Origin: DATHZQ01 sp965216945
Lineage (GTDB): Bacteria > Actinomycetota > Acidimicrobiia > Spongiisociales > UBA5794
Direction of reading: 5' to 3'
DNA: 64,000 nt
Assembly (NCBI GenBank): GCA_965216945.1
Contig: CBDCGU010000003.1
Span: 3,100,001-3,164,000, forward strand
Made by a program: the position numbers and the translations under genes. Each line of letters begins with the position of its first letter. The first letter of the stretch is position 1. The notes under the pieces were generated by a model that saw only the letters and a program-made list of their open reading frames with translations, searched no databases and was not told where the DNA came from. Positions 1 through 7,923 of the stretch are shown one piece after another.

Positions 1-2
1 AT

Positions 3-587
3 GGGTACGAATTCCCAGCACCGCCGGATCGGATCGGGATGCTGGATGAGGCGGTGCAGATCCTGCGCATGATGTGGACCGAAGAGTCGACCACCTTCCA
101 TGGGCGGCATTACCGGCTCGATGGAGCGATCAATCGACCGCAGCCGGTTCAAGTTCCACACCCTCCACTCTGGATTGCAGGCGGAGGGGAGCAGCTGACG
201 CTGCGAACCGTGGCCAAGTATGCCGACTATGCCAACTACTCCGGCGGCGACGAGATCTTCCGGCACAAGACAGAGGTGTTGCAACGCCACTGCCGGGACG
301 TGGGGAGGGACTTCGACGAGATCACACTCACATCCAACGTCGATTGCCTGATGGGTGTCACCGAGACCGAGGCGGCGAAGAAGCTCGATCTGTGGAGGAT
401 GCCCGGTTCGTCTAGCAAGCAGGCATGGGCCGAACGATCGTTGTATGGCACGGCGGAGCAGGTGGCGGAGAGAGTCGCCGCACTGGAGAGCCGCGGTGTC
501 GACTACGTCATCGTCTATTTCGCCGATGCCACTTGGGGCGACTCGATGCGCCGATTCGCCGAGGTGGTGGCGCCCGAGTTCCGCTGA
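3..587 (+). CDS. LLM-class (F420- or flavin-dependent) oxidoreductase, 5' end outside window
   Basis: The frame is open from the first bases of the window and reads GYEFPAPPDRIG before the first methionine (39), so the real start lies upstream and only about 194 C-terminal residues are visible. GYEFP-P-R followed by LDEAVQILRMMW is the usual mid-protein segment of luciferase-like monooxygenases, and PLWIAGGGEQ is the following barrel strand. The last helix (YGTAEQVAERVAALESRGVDYVIVYF) closes the TIM barrel. In actinobacteria such proteins mostly use reduced coenzyme F420, but the part seen cannot separate F420 from FMN, and the substrate is unknown. It ends 65 bases before pyruvate kinase on the same strand. 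Confidence 0.8.
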   Translation, partial: GYEFPAPPDRIGMLDEAVQILRMMWTEESTTFHGRHYRLDGAINRPQPVQVPHPPLWIAGGGEQLTLRTVAKYADYANYSGGDEIFRHKTEVLQRHCRDVGRDFDEITLTSNVDCLMGVTETEAAKKLDLWRMPGSSSKQAWAERSLYGTAEQVAERVAALESRGVDYVIVYFADATWGDSMRRFAEVVAPEFR

Positions 588-652
588 GGATCGTGTGGCG
601 GAGTCCGGCACGCCGGTAAGCTCGCCGTAAGCGCTTCCAGCGAGGGGGCTGC

Positions 653-2086
653 GTGAAACGCAAGACGAAGATCATCGCCACGCTCGGTCCGGCGGTTGGG
701 TCATACGATGCGATTCGGGAGCTGGTTTCGGCCGGGATGAATGTCGCTCGCCTCAATTTCTCCCACGGGACCCACGAGACTCACGAGCAGTTTCTCCTGT
801 GGGTGCGTCGCGCCGGCGAGGAGCTGGAGGAGCCGGTGGCTGTGCTGCAGGACATCCAGGGGCCGCGTATCCGGGTCGGCACCTTCTCCGGTGGTTCGGT
901 CGAGCTGACACCGGGAATGGACGTGACTCTGGTACCCGGTGAGGGCGAGGGCACCGCAGAGCGCTTCTACGTGGGGCACCTCGACGATGCAGAGCTGGCG
1001 GCCGGTGCACCCATCCTCATGGCCGACGGCCTCATAGCTCTGGAGGTGGTGCGCCACCGCGGGTCCGAGGTGGTGGCACGGGTGATCCACGGTGGGACGC
1101 TGCGCGACACCAAGGGCGTTGCGTTCCCCGGCACCGTCCTGCGCATCCCGGCCGTCACGAACAAGGACGAGATCGATCTGGCGTTCGGCGCCTCCATTGG
1201 TGTCGATCTCATTGCAGCGTCGTTCGTGTCGTCAGGCGCCGACGTCCGCCGCATCCGGCAGCTGGCGCCGGGCACGCCCGTCATCGCAAAGATCGAGAGC
1301 GCCGTCGGCTATGGCAACCTCGACGACATCCTCGAGGAGGCACACGGAGCGATGGTCGCCCGGGGTGACCTCGGCGTCGAGCTCTCGATGGAGAGCGTGC
1401 CGCGAGCACAGAAGGACATCCTCACGCGCACCAACGCGATGGCACGCGTCTCCATCACCGCAACGGAGATGCTCGAATCGATGACGCACTCGCCCCGCCC
1501 GACCCGGGCCGAGGTGACGGACGTGGCCAGCGCCGTCCTCGACGGCACCGACGTCGTGATGCTCTCGGCGGAGACGGCAGCGGGCGACTATCCGGTGCGT
1601 GCGGTCAAGATGATGGACCGGATCTGCCGGGAAGCCGAGCTGAGCCCGGACTACGGCCGCGGTCCCGAGATCCACTTTCTCGAGGACCGGGCGCGATTCG
1701 CATCGGCAACGGCCCAGGCATGTGTCGACGCGGCAGCCAACCTGAGCCTGGGGGCGATCGTTGCGTTCACGGAGAGTGGATCCACGGCGCGGCTGATCTC
1801 GAAGTACCGGCCCCGTGCCGACATCTTCGCCTACACGCCTCACGAGCGGACGTACCGCCGCATGGCCCTGTATGCCGGCGTGACTCCTCTGCCGTTCCAT
1901 CCCGTCGAGTCCACGGACGAGATGATCGCCTACGCCGAGGAGAACCTGCTGGCGACCGGAATTGTCAAGGCCGGCGATGGTGTCGTGCTCGCCGCCGGCA
2001 TCCCTCCCAACCAGAGCTCTTCGACCAACCTGATGAAGCTGCACTCGATCGGATCGACGACGATCGGCGTCCCCGGCGGCGATTGA
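653..2086 (+). CDS. pyk: pyruvate kinase
   Basis: Cytoplasmic glycolytic enzyme transferring phosphate from phosphoenolpyruvate to ADP. The N terminus KRKTKIIATLGPA and the substrate-binding NFSHG are diagnostic, followed by the B-domain, the GDLGVE segment, the ATEMLESM region and MLSAETAAGDYP. The C-terminal alpha/beta domain is present with a GSTAR loop. At 477 residues it is full length for a bacterial type. The start is GTG at 653, chosen because a GAGGGGG ribosome-binding site sits 4-9 bases upstream and because MKRKTKI matches the usual family start. No close operon partner follows. Confidence 0.97.
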   Translation: MKRKTKIIATLGPAVGSYDAIRELVSAGMNVARLNFSHGTHETHEQFLLWVRRAGEELEEPVAVLQDIQGPRIRVGTFSGGSVELTPGMDVTLVPGEGEGTAERFYVGHLDDAELAAGAPILMADGLIALEVVRHRGSEVVARVIHGGTLRDTKGVAFPGTVLRIPAVTNKDEIDLAFGASIGVDLIAASFVSSGADVRRIRQLAPGTPVIAKIESAVGYGNLDDILEEAHGAMVARGDLGVELSMESVPRAQKDILTRTNAMARVSITATEMLESMTHSPRPTRAEVTDVASAVLDGTDVVMLSAETAAGDYPVRAVKMMDRICREAELSPDYGRGPEIHFLEDRARFASATAQACVDAAANLSLGAIVAFTESGSTARLISKYRPRADIFAYTPHERTYRRMALYAGVTPLPFHPVESTDEMIAYAEENLLATGIVKAGDGVVLAAGIPPNQSSSTNLMKLHSIGSTTIGVPGGD

Positions 2087-2105
2087 CGACGGTGCGGATC
2101 GGCGA

Positions 2106-2132
2106 CAGACGGCTACCATGCCCGCCCGTCTG
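2106..2132. promoter_or_regulatory. inverted repeat around a putative -10 element
   Basis: CAGACGG (2106-2112) and CCGTCTG (2126-2132) form a perfect 7-base inverted repeat spaced by 13 bases. The spacer contains TACCAT (2114-2119), a plausible -10 element for the gene starting at 2163. It could be an operator covering the promoter or a hairpin. No matching regulator is identified. Confidence 0.35.
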
Positions 2133-2162
2133 CGAATCCCCCTCAGCAAGGAGCCAGTCGAC

Positions 2163-2471
2163 ATGGGTCAACCGATTCAGGTCGAGACCACTCAGCTCGG
2201 CGACGTGGTGATCTTCGGAACCGACCGCTCCATCACGGGCCAGGACGGCGGCGTGTACGGCTCGAGGGAGCAGGCCAACACCTCGACGCGGTTCCCGGCC
2301 CAGCTTGCGGTGAGGCTGTTCGACGCTGACGATGCTGTCAACCACGTCTTCGTGGCGTCCAACCAGATCGTGGTTCGACGGGATACCAAGTGGTCGGAAT
2401 CCCACATCGCCGCCGCCACCGAGGTCGTCGAGAACTTCTTCCTGTATTACCCCGAGGCCGTGTCCGGCTGA
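2163..2471 (+). CDS. conserved-looking small protein of unknown function
   Basis: A 102-residue protein that I do not recognise. The start at 2163 is preferred over an in-frame ATG at 2118 because an AAGGAG ribosome-binding site sits about 10 bases before it. The sequence is soluble, acidic and rich in beta-type segments (VETTQLGDVVIFGTDRS, TRFPAQLAVRLFD, HVFVASNQIVVRR), then a helical stretch ending ENFFLYYPEAVSG. It has no signal peptide, membrane segment or cysteine. It lies downstream of pyk on the same strand and converges on the VanW-like gene, 24 bases away. Composition matches its neighbours, so it is probably a real gene. Confidence 0.7.
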   Translation: MGQPIQVETTQLGDVVIFGTDRSITGQDGGVYGSREQANTSTRFPAQLAVRLFDADDAVNHVFVASNQIVVRRDTKWSESHIAAATEVVENFFLYYPEAVSG

Positions 2472-2495
2472 CGGCGGGGCTCGTCGGACGGACGA

Positions 2496-4514
2496 TCACC
2501 CTTCGTCGGGTGGCAGTGTCGTCGTCGGAGGCGTCGTGGTGGTCGGCGGGGGCACATACACGCCGATGACGACGCTGATCGCGGTGCCCGGCTGGGCGAA
2601 GCTGCCCGAACCCGGGTTCTGGCTCTGCACGAGGCCGTCCTGGGATTGGTCCGAGACCTCGACTGATCCGCCGTCTGCGATGGTGAAGCCGGCGGCGTCC
2701 AGCGTCGCAAGAGCACCCTCCCATGTCTGCCCAAGGACGGACGGCACCGGCACCGGGCATTCGCTCTGTGCTTCTGGGACCTCGCAAGGATGCACCCTGA
2801 TGATGCGAGGTGCCGCCAGGTAGCGCGCAGGCCACTCCTGTTCGATCACCTCACCGTCCGGCATCGTCATGATGCGAGTGACCGTCACCGAGAATCCGCC
2901 CCAGCCGTTCTGGTCGACGATCTCGGTGCCGGGGTTGACAGCCTCGTCGCCGACGTACTCGACGGTTGGCTCCGTCAGGTTGAAGCGGTCCGACTTCTCG
3001 GCTTCGCATTCCCGGCCACCGTTGTTCCCGAGGAAGGCCACGGTGATCGAGGAGGACGTGTACGAGGTGTCGATCACGATGACGGCATCCGAGTCGTTGC
3101 GGAACTTGAGGTCGGGCGTCGTCCACGAAATCGTGGCCTCGCGGCCCTCGGGGTAGCGCGAGAAGTAGTAGCTGTGTGGTTTGTGCTCGACATCCTCGTA
3201 GCAGCCGAAGAACACGGCGTTGTAGAAGGTCGTGGCGAACTGGCTGACCCCGCCCCCGACGTCGTCGACCAACTCGCCACGCAGGATCATGGGTGCCGGG
3301 ACATAGCCCTTCTCAGTGGTGCGCTCCCCGACGTGTTCGTTGAGCGAGAACGTCTCCCCGGGCCACACGACGGCGCCGTCCACGGCGTCCGCCATCAGGT
3401 GGATGTTCGTCACGCGCGCTTGTCCGGCCGGATGCTCGGTCGTGAACACCGACTCCTGGGTGATCGGGCCCATGGCTCGGGCGTCCTCGGTCGTGAAGTT
3501 GGCCTCATCGCCGAAGCGGAAGGGAAAGACACCGGCATCGGGCCCCGCCGCCACGTCGCGCAGTGTGCTGGCGACCAACCCCGCATCGAGCAACGTCTGC
3601 CGTTTCGACGCTTCGATGATGACGGTCCCGCCGTTGAGCACGAACTGGGCATCCACTGCGTCGCGTTCGATCTGGTTGCGGAACTGCTCGAGGAAGGCTT
3701 CCAACACATCGGGGTTGAAGCCCAGCTCGATGACGGCAGGCGATTGGGTGGTCACTGTCGACTCGACAGCATCGAGCAGTACGTCGGTTGGAATCGTGAT
3801 CGACAGCTCGGGATCGGATGCCGTCAGCGTGACGGGTCCGTCGACCAGGATCGCGGCGCGGGCTACCGCGTTGTCCACATCGGCGTTGGTCACCATGGGG
3901 ATCAGCTCCATCGTCGGCAGCGTGACGGTCGGCCGTTCGAGGGTTTGCAGGGCATCGGTGATGAGCCGCGTCGACGTGGAGCGATCGATCCCCTCACCTG
4001 CTCGCGGGTATTGCGCCACGATCTCGCCGTCCACCACGGTGATACCGCCCTCCTCGGCAGGCAACCCGATGGCTGCCTCCTCCCACTGGGTCATGATGGC
4101 GTCGAGGGCGGGCTCGTCGATCGTCGCCGGCATGGCAATCTCGATCGGGGTGTTGAATGCCCGAATCCACGCAGCAAACTGGTCGAGGAAGCCTCCCTCG
4201 CGGCGAGCTTGCATTGCCTCGTCCACCGCGGCCTGCTCGTCGACCGCCAGGTCGACGAAAGAGGGATCCAGGTTGAACTGCCGGGTCTTCACGATGACGG
4301 GTGCCGGCGTGTCCCTGAGCGCCGTCTCGTGCGCCTGCAACGCAGCGATGGCGTCTGCCTCGCTCATCCCGCCGATCGGGACGCCGGCGACGGTGACATT
4401 GGGAGCGACTTCGTCGGTGCCCAGGGCGCGGGCGACGGCAAACAGCAGGAGAGGCAGGACGAGGACGACCGCAATGATCGCGCCCGAAACCGCGAGGTTG
4501 AGGTGACGGTTCAT
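2496..4514 (-). CDS. VanW/YoaR-like envelope protein with PASTA domain
   Basis: A 672-residue membrane-anchored, mainly extracytoplasmic protein. An N-terminal hydrophobic segment (about residues 8-30, AVSGAIIAVVLVLPLLLF) is followed by repeated peptidoglycan-binding-4-like modules (VAPNVTVAGVPIGGMSEADA and later copies). A VanW domain comes around residues 400-545 (WPGETFSLNEHVGERT; GGGVSQFATTFYNAVF). Near the C terminus lies one PASTA module (VPSVLGQTWEGALATLDAAG) and a Pro/Thr tail. PASTA and PG-binding modules suggest contact with peptidoglycan; the activity of VanW domains is unknown. The start at 4514 was chosen because the open frame upstream to 4748 overlaps the promoter and the divergent nuclease gene. 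The gene is probably transcribed alone from the promoter at 4559-4586. Confidence 0.85.
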   Translation of the reverse strand: MNRHLNLAVSGAIIAVVLVLPLLLFAVARALGTDEVAPNVTVAGVPIGGMSEADAIAALQAHETALRDTPAPVIVKTRQFNLDPSFVDLAVDEQAAVDEAMQARREGGFLDQFAAWIRAFNTPIEIAMPATIDEPALDAIMTQWEEAAIGLPAEEGGITVVDGEIVAQYPRAGEGIDRSTSTRLITDALQTLERPTVTLPTMELIPMVTNADVDNAVARAAILVDGPVTLTASDPELSITIPTDVLLDAVESTVTTQSPAVIELGFNPDVLEAFLEQFRNQIERDAVDAQFVLNGGTVIIEASKRQTLLDAGLVASTLRDVAAGPDAGVFPFRFGDEANFTTEDARAMGPITQESVFTTEHPAGQARVTNIHLMADAVDGAVVWPGETFSLNEHVGERTTEKGYVPAPMILRGELVDDVGGGVSQFATTFYNAVFFGCYEDVEHKPHSYYFSRYPEGREATISWTTPDLKFRNDSDAVIVIDTSYTSSSITVAFLGNNGGRECEAEKSDRFNLTEPTVEYVGDEAVNPGTEIVDQNGWGGFSVTVTRIMTMPDGEVIEQEWPARYLAAPRIIRVHPCEVPEAQSECPVPVPSVLGQTWEGALATLDAAGFTIADGGSVEVSDQSQDGLVQSQNPGSGSFAQPGTAISVVIGVYVPPPTTTTPPTTTLPPDEG

Positions 4515-4558
4515 GACAGGACGTTCAGCTGGAAGAAGACTCTTGGCCCAGGAGCGCG

Positions 4559-4586
4559 ATTGTAGCGGGATCCCTATTTGTCCCAA
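4559..4586 (-). promoter_or_regulatory. sigma-70-type promoter of the VanW-like gene
   Basis: Read on the minus strand, TTGGGA (4586-4581), a 16-base spacer and TACAAT (4564-4559) make a near-consensus housekeeping promoter. Transcription would begin near 4552, leaving a leader of about 40 bases before the ATG at 4514. Confidence 0.6.
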
Positions 4587-4680
4587 TTGATTGCCGCACC
4601 TGCGAGTCGCCGGAACGCTCGCCGCCCGGCGCCACCGTCGTATCCGCCGCGACGGTCCGGTTTCCGTCACGCCCCGTCGG

Positions 4681-4686
4681 TACGAT
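4681..4686 (+). promoter_or_regulatory. -10 element for leaderless start of the PD-(D/E)XK nuclease
   Basis: TACGAT ends 6 bases before the GTG at 4693, so transcription would begin at or next to the start codon. This spacing supports 4693 over the earlier in-frame ATG at 4591. Confidence 0.5.
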
Positions 4687-4692
4687 CGCGGG

Positions 4693-5460
4693 GTGATCGA
4701 CTTCCCTCCGATGCCTCCGGGCGAGCCGCTTGTTGTCTCCGCGACCACTTATACGACGTACCTGCGGTGCCCCGAACAGGCCCGGGCCCGGGTGATGGGG
4801 ACGTATCCGGAGGACAGCGAGTCGTCGTTTCGCGGAATCCTTGCGCACCGGGTGTTTGCCCGTCACCTGACAGACGGTGCGGTCGACCGGGACGACTTCG
4901 CTCGTGTTTGCCGTGAGGAGATCGGCAAATCGCTCAATCCGAAGATGGTGTCGCTGCGGCTCAAACCGAGCAGGGTGAGCGCGGTCGTCCATGAAGTCCA
5001 GGATCTCTATGAGAGGTTCAGCCGGTTTCCCTCCGACGGGTTCGAAGCCGCTGAACGCCAGATCGTCCACGAGCCCGCCCCCGGCGTGACCCTGCGGGGC
5101 GTCGTGGATGCCGTCTTTGCCGCCGCGGATGGCTCCATTCGGATCGTCGACTGGAAGACCGGTCACCTGGGCTCGGCCGAACCGCAGCTCGACTTCTATG
5201 CATTGCTGTGGACACTGGCGACGGGTTCCGCCCCAGCGGAGGTCGAGGCCGCATCCGTGGCCACCGGTGAACGTTTCACGGCACGACCCGACTCCAAGCG
5301 TCTTGCAGACACCGCCCGCGTGATCGCCGAGATGGTCGGTGACCTGCGAGCCGCTCTCGGTCGAGGCGCCGAATGCGTGAAGACGGCCGGTCCGTGGTGC
5401 CGCCATTGCCCGCTGCTGGAATCGTGCGACGAGGGCAGGGCCGCCGGGCTGCCCGGCTGA
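4693..5460 (+). CDS. RecB/Cas4-like PD-(D/E)XK nuclease with probable Fe-S cluster
   Basis: A 255-residue single-domain protein of the PD-(D/E)XK exonuclease superfamily. The core is visible as GILAHRVFARH (RecB helix histidine), GVVDAVF (metal-binding Asp) and IRIVDWKTG (D-x-K). One cysteine near the N terminus (Cys26, LRCPEQ) pairs with three at the C terminus (Cys236, Cys239, Cys245), spaced C-x2-C-x5-C as in Cas4 and AddB, which hold a 4Fe-4S cluster. No cas gene or helicase lies nearby, so a stand-alone repair exonuclease is the best guess. The GTG start at 4693 is supported by the adjacent -10 element and family alignment. Divergent from the VanW-like gene. Confidence 0.8.
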   Translation: MIDFPPMPPGEPLVVSATTYTTYLRCPEQARARVMGTYPEDSESSFRGILAHRVFARHLTDGAVDRDDFARVCREEIGKSLNPKMVSLRLKPSRVSAVVHEVQDLYERFSRFPSDGFEAAERQIVHEPAPGVTLRGVVDAVFAAADGSIRIVDWKTGHLGSAEPQLDFYALLWTLATGSAPAEVEAASVATGERFTARPDSKRLADTARVIAEMVGDLRAALGRGAECVKTAGPWCRHCPLLESCDEGRAAGLPG

Positions 5461-5538
5461 GGTCGTGAAGCGGGAGGGCCAGCAATCCCCGTCAGGTGTA
5501 CTCGGTTAGGCCGGTCGCGCTGCCATACTTCCCGTCCG

Positions 5539-6381
5539 ATGCAGACCTTGATGGCGATTCACGCCCATCCAGACGACGAGAGCTCCAAGGGGGCAGGCAC
5601 CGTTGCCAAGTATGCGGCCGAGGGTGTGCGCTGCCTACTCGTCACCGCCACCGGGGGCGAGGCGGGTGATGTGCTCAACCCCGCCCTCGACGCACCCGAG
5701 GTCTGGGCCCAGCTCACCGAGCTGCGTCGGGCCGAGCTGCATGAAGCGGCGAAGATCATCGGCTACGACGAGGTGATCGAGCTCGGCTATCGCGACTCGG
5801 GTATGCCCGACACCAAGGACAATGCTCATCCCGAGGCGTTCGTGAACGTTCCGTTCGAGGAGGTGCTGGAGCGCCTGGTACGCCTCGTGCGTCACTACAA
5901 GCCTGATCTGGTACTCGGCTATGACGACCACGAGCGGTATCCCCACCCCGATCATCTGCGGGTACACGACCTGTCGCTCGCCGTGTTCGACGCCGCCGCC
6001 GATTCGGAGCGGTTCCCGGAGGCCGGTGAACCGTGGCCGATACCACGGGTGGTGGCCCCGGTGTTCCCGGTGCGCAGGATGCGAGCGCTCCACGAGGCCG
6101 CGCTCGACCGGGGCTTGGAGTCTCCCTTCGCCCGCTGGATCGACTCGCTCGAGGACGTGAGCGACGACGGCAAACCCCTGGTGCAGGTGAATGTGGCGGA
6201 GTGGCTCGAGGTGGGGAGGGATGCGCTGCGGGCCCATCGCACGCAGGTCGACCCCACCGGATTCTGGTTCAAACTGCCAACTGAGCTCGTCGCCGAGACG
6301 TATCCGTTTGAGGATTTCGAGATCCTGTGCGACCGTATAGCCCCTGGGGAAGAGTCTCAGGGGTTGTTTGCCCACATTTGA
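5539..6381 (+). CDS. mca: mycothiol S-conjugate amidase
   Basis: Zinc amidase that cleaves mycothiol S-conjugates of electrophiles and antibiotics into a mercapturic acid and GlcN-Ins; cytosolic detoxification. The 280-residue protein begins MQTLMAIHAHPDDESSKGAG: HPDDE carries zinc ligands, and the lysine in SSKGA is typical of Mca rather than of the biosynthetic deacetylase MshB. GYDDHERYPHPDHL gives the remaining metal-site region, and the C-terminal TYPFEDFEIL is Mca-like. Its presence implies that the organism makes mycothiol. CATACT (5524-5529) ends 9 bases before the ATG, so the mRNA may have almost no leader. A hairpin overlaps the stop codon. Confidence 0.93.
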   Translation: MQTLMAIHAHPDDESSKGAGTVAKYAAEGVRCLLVTATGGEAGDVLNPALDAPEVWAQLTELRRAELHEAAKIIGYDEVIELGYRDSGMPDTKDNAHPEAFVNVPFEEVLERLVRLVRHYKPDLVLGYDDHERYPHPDHLRVHDLSLAVFDAAADSERFPEAGEPWPIPRVVAPVFPVRRMRALHEAALDRGLESPFARWIDSLEDVSDDGKPLVQVNVAEWLEVGRDALRAHRTQVDPTGFWFKLPTELVAETYPFEDFEILCDRIAPGEESQGLFAHI

Positions 6382-6392
6382 GGGCAAACAAC
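6363..6392 (+). terminator. hairpin overlapping the mca stop codon
   Basis: GTTGTTTGCCC (6363-6373) and GGGCAAACAAC (6382-6392) form a perfect 11-base stem with an 8-base loop that contains the TGA of mca. No long T-run follows, so it may terminate weakly or protect the 3' end. Confidence 0.6.
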
Positions 6393-6441
6393 TTGCCGCG
6401 TGTGGTGTAATTCATATGGCCTAATCGAGGGGTTATCGGCC

Positions 6442-7923
6442 GTGAGGGGTGTCGACGCAGATCGCCTTCGTCGTATCGCAGAACTCTTGGGCAAAGTTCC
6501 GGTTGTCCATCCCGGCTATGACGAGGAGCGCAGAGACCTGGTGCGAGAGATCGCTGGGTATATCGCTCCGCGGCTGGAAGAGCCCGATGCACCGGTGGTC
6601 GTTGCCTTTGTCGGCGGGAGCGGTGTCGGCAAGTCTCGTCTCGTCAATGCGTTGACAAAAAGGCAACACAGCCCCGAAAGCTCCCTGCGGCCCACGACCC
6701 GCGCTCCTCTGATCGTGGCAGCGGGTTCACAACACCACGAGGAATGGCTGCGCCGGCTGCGAGCGGCTGCCCCTGGAGCAAGGTCCGTGAGCGACGAGTC
6801 TGCGGTGACGGTCGACACGATATTGGTGGACCTTCCTGCCGATCTGAGCGATGCGGCAACGCGGCGCATGCTGGCGCTGGCTGATCTGGTCATCGTCGTC
6901 GCATCTCCGACGAGGTATGCCGACTCCGACACCTGGGCGCTGGTCGCCCGCCGGCGCGACGCAGCACAACCCGTGTGGGTCGTCGTCAACCGCGCCACAG
7001 GCCCAGACGATGAGGTCGGCGCCGACCTCAAGCGACGCCTCGCCGCGGCCGGCCACAGAGTGCCGGTGTTCCTGTTGCCCGAGGGAGACGACGGTTCCTT
7101 CGTCGACGTGTTGCGGGCCCGGCTCGTGGACGCCTCAGGGCCGGGACGGACACAGCTCCTCGAACGTGCCCTGCGCGATCGCACCGAGCAGGCGATGCAG
7201 CGCACGGCGGAACTGGCGCCGTTCCTCGACGAGTTGCGGGTCCGGGGAGAGCGTCTGAAGCGGCTGGCCGACGCCGAGTACTCGACCGCAGCGACCGCTT
7301 TGTCGGAACTGATCATCGAGAGTGGGCTGGGCCCCGGCGCCGCCGCCGCCCCATGGCCCGACGTCGCAGAGCGGCTTGCCGGAGTCGTCACCCGTCGCGT
7401 CGGCGTGGCCGCCGAACGGACCGCATCCGTGTGGCACACCCTCGACGACGGCAATGCGCTCCTGTCCGGCGACGGGCACCAGCTGTGGCGGCACCCTCCC
7501 CACACCGCGCATCATGCACACGCCCGGCTGCTCCACTGGGAGCACGACGTGGCCCGGATCGTGCATCGGCGCTCCCGTCGTGATCTCAAGCCGAAGCCGC
7601 TCGGCCAGGTGGTTGCCGTGGTCAAGTCGCTGGCACTCGGTGGAGATCCCAAGGTGAAATGGCGTGTCAGGCGCCGGCTGCGGGAGGGCATCCCGCCGGC
7701 CGCCACCGAGGCGCGCACCCGGCTCGCCGAACTGGCGGCGTCGATCGTCACCGACGACGAGGAACGCTTCCTCGACCGTATGGGGGCGCGTCCGTCGGCC
7801 GAGGCCGTGGCCGAGTTGCGCGACCTCGCAGTGACCACAAACGCCAACATCCGGAGCGGGCTGCGCGTCGTGCCGGACCTCCCCGAGGACGAGAATGTCG
7901 AGGAGGTGGCTCTCGATGCGTGA
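6442..7923 (+). CDS. dynamin-like/YfjP-type GTPase, first of a pair
   Basis: A 493-residue P-loop GTPase. The G1 motif FVGGSGVGKSR lies near residue 60; the switch region follows (LRPTTRAPL). The usual DxxG is replaced by DLPADL, and the NKxD guanine-specificity motif reads NRATGPDD, so nucleotide specificity may be degenerate. The long C-terminal part is helical and charged with no clear membrane span, as in bacterial dynamin-like or YfjP proteins. GTG at 6442 is preferred over GTG at 6400 because GAGGGG lies 9 bases upstream. It overlaps the second GTPase by 8 bases, and the MscS gene follows: a three-gene operon suggesting membrane remodelling or tension response. Substrate and partner are unknown. 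Confidence 0.75.
   Translation: MRGVDADRLRRIAELLGKVPVVHPGYDEERRDLVREIAGYIAPRLEEPDAPVVVAFVGGSGVGKSRLVNALTKRQHSPESSLRPTTRAPLIVAAGSQHHEEWLRRLRAAAPGARSVSDESAVTVDTILVDLPADLSDAATRRMLALADLVIVVASPTRYADSDTWALVARRRDAAQPVWVVVNRATGPDDEVGADLKRRLAAAGHRVPVFLLPEGDDGSFVDVLRARLVDASGPGRTQLLERALRDRTEQAMQRTAELAPFLDELRVRGERLKRLADAEYSTAATALSELIIESGLGPGAAAAPWPDVAERLAGVVTRRVGVAAERTASVWHTLDDGNALLSGDGHQLWRHPPHTAHHAHARLLHWEHDVARIVHRRSRRDLKPKPLGQVVAVVKSLALGGDPKVKWRVRRRLREGIPPAATEARTRLAELAASIVTDDEERFLDRMGARPSAEAVAELRDLAVTTNANIRSGLRVVPDLPEDENVEEVALDA

Noticed and set aside
1232..2164. 310-codon open frame on the minus strand
   Set aside because: Antisense of pyruvate kinase, with low-complexity Arg-rich translation.
4693..5460. 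CRISPR-linked cas4
   Set aside because: No repeat-spacer array or other cas gene occurs anywhere in the window.
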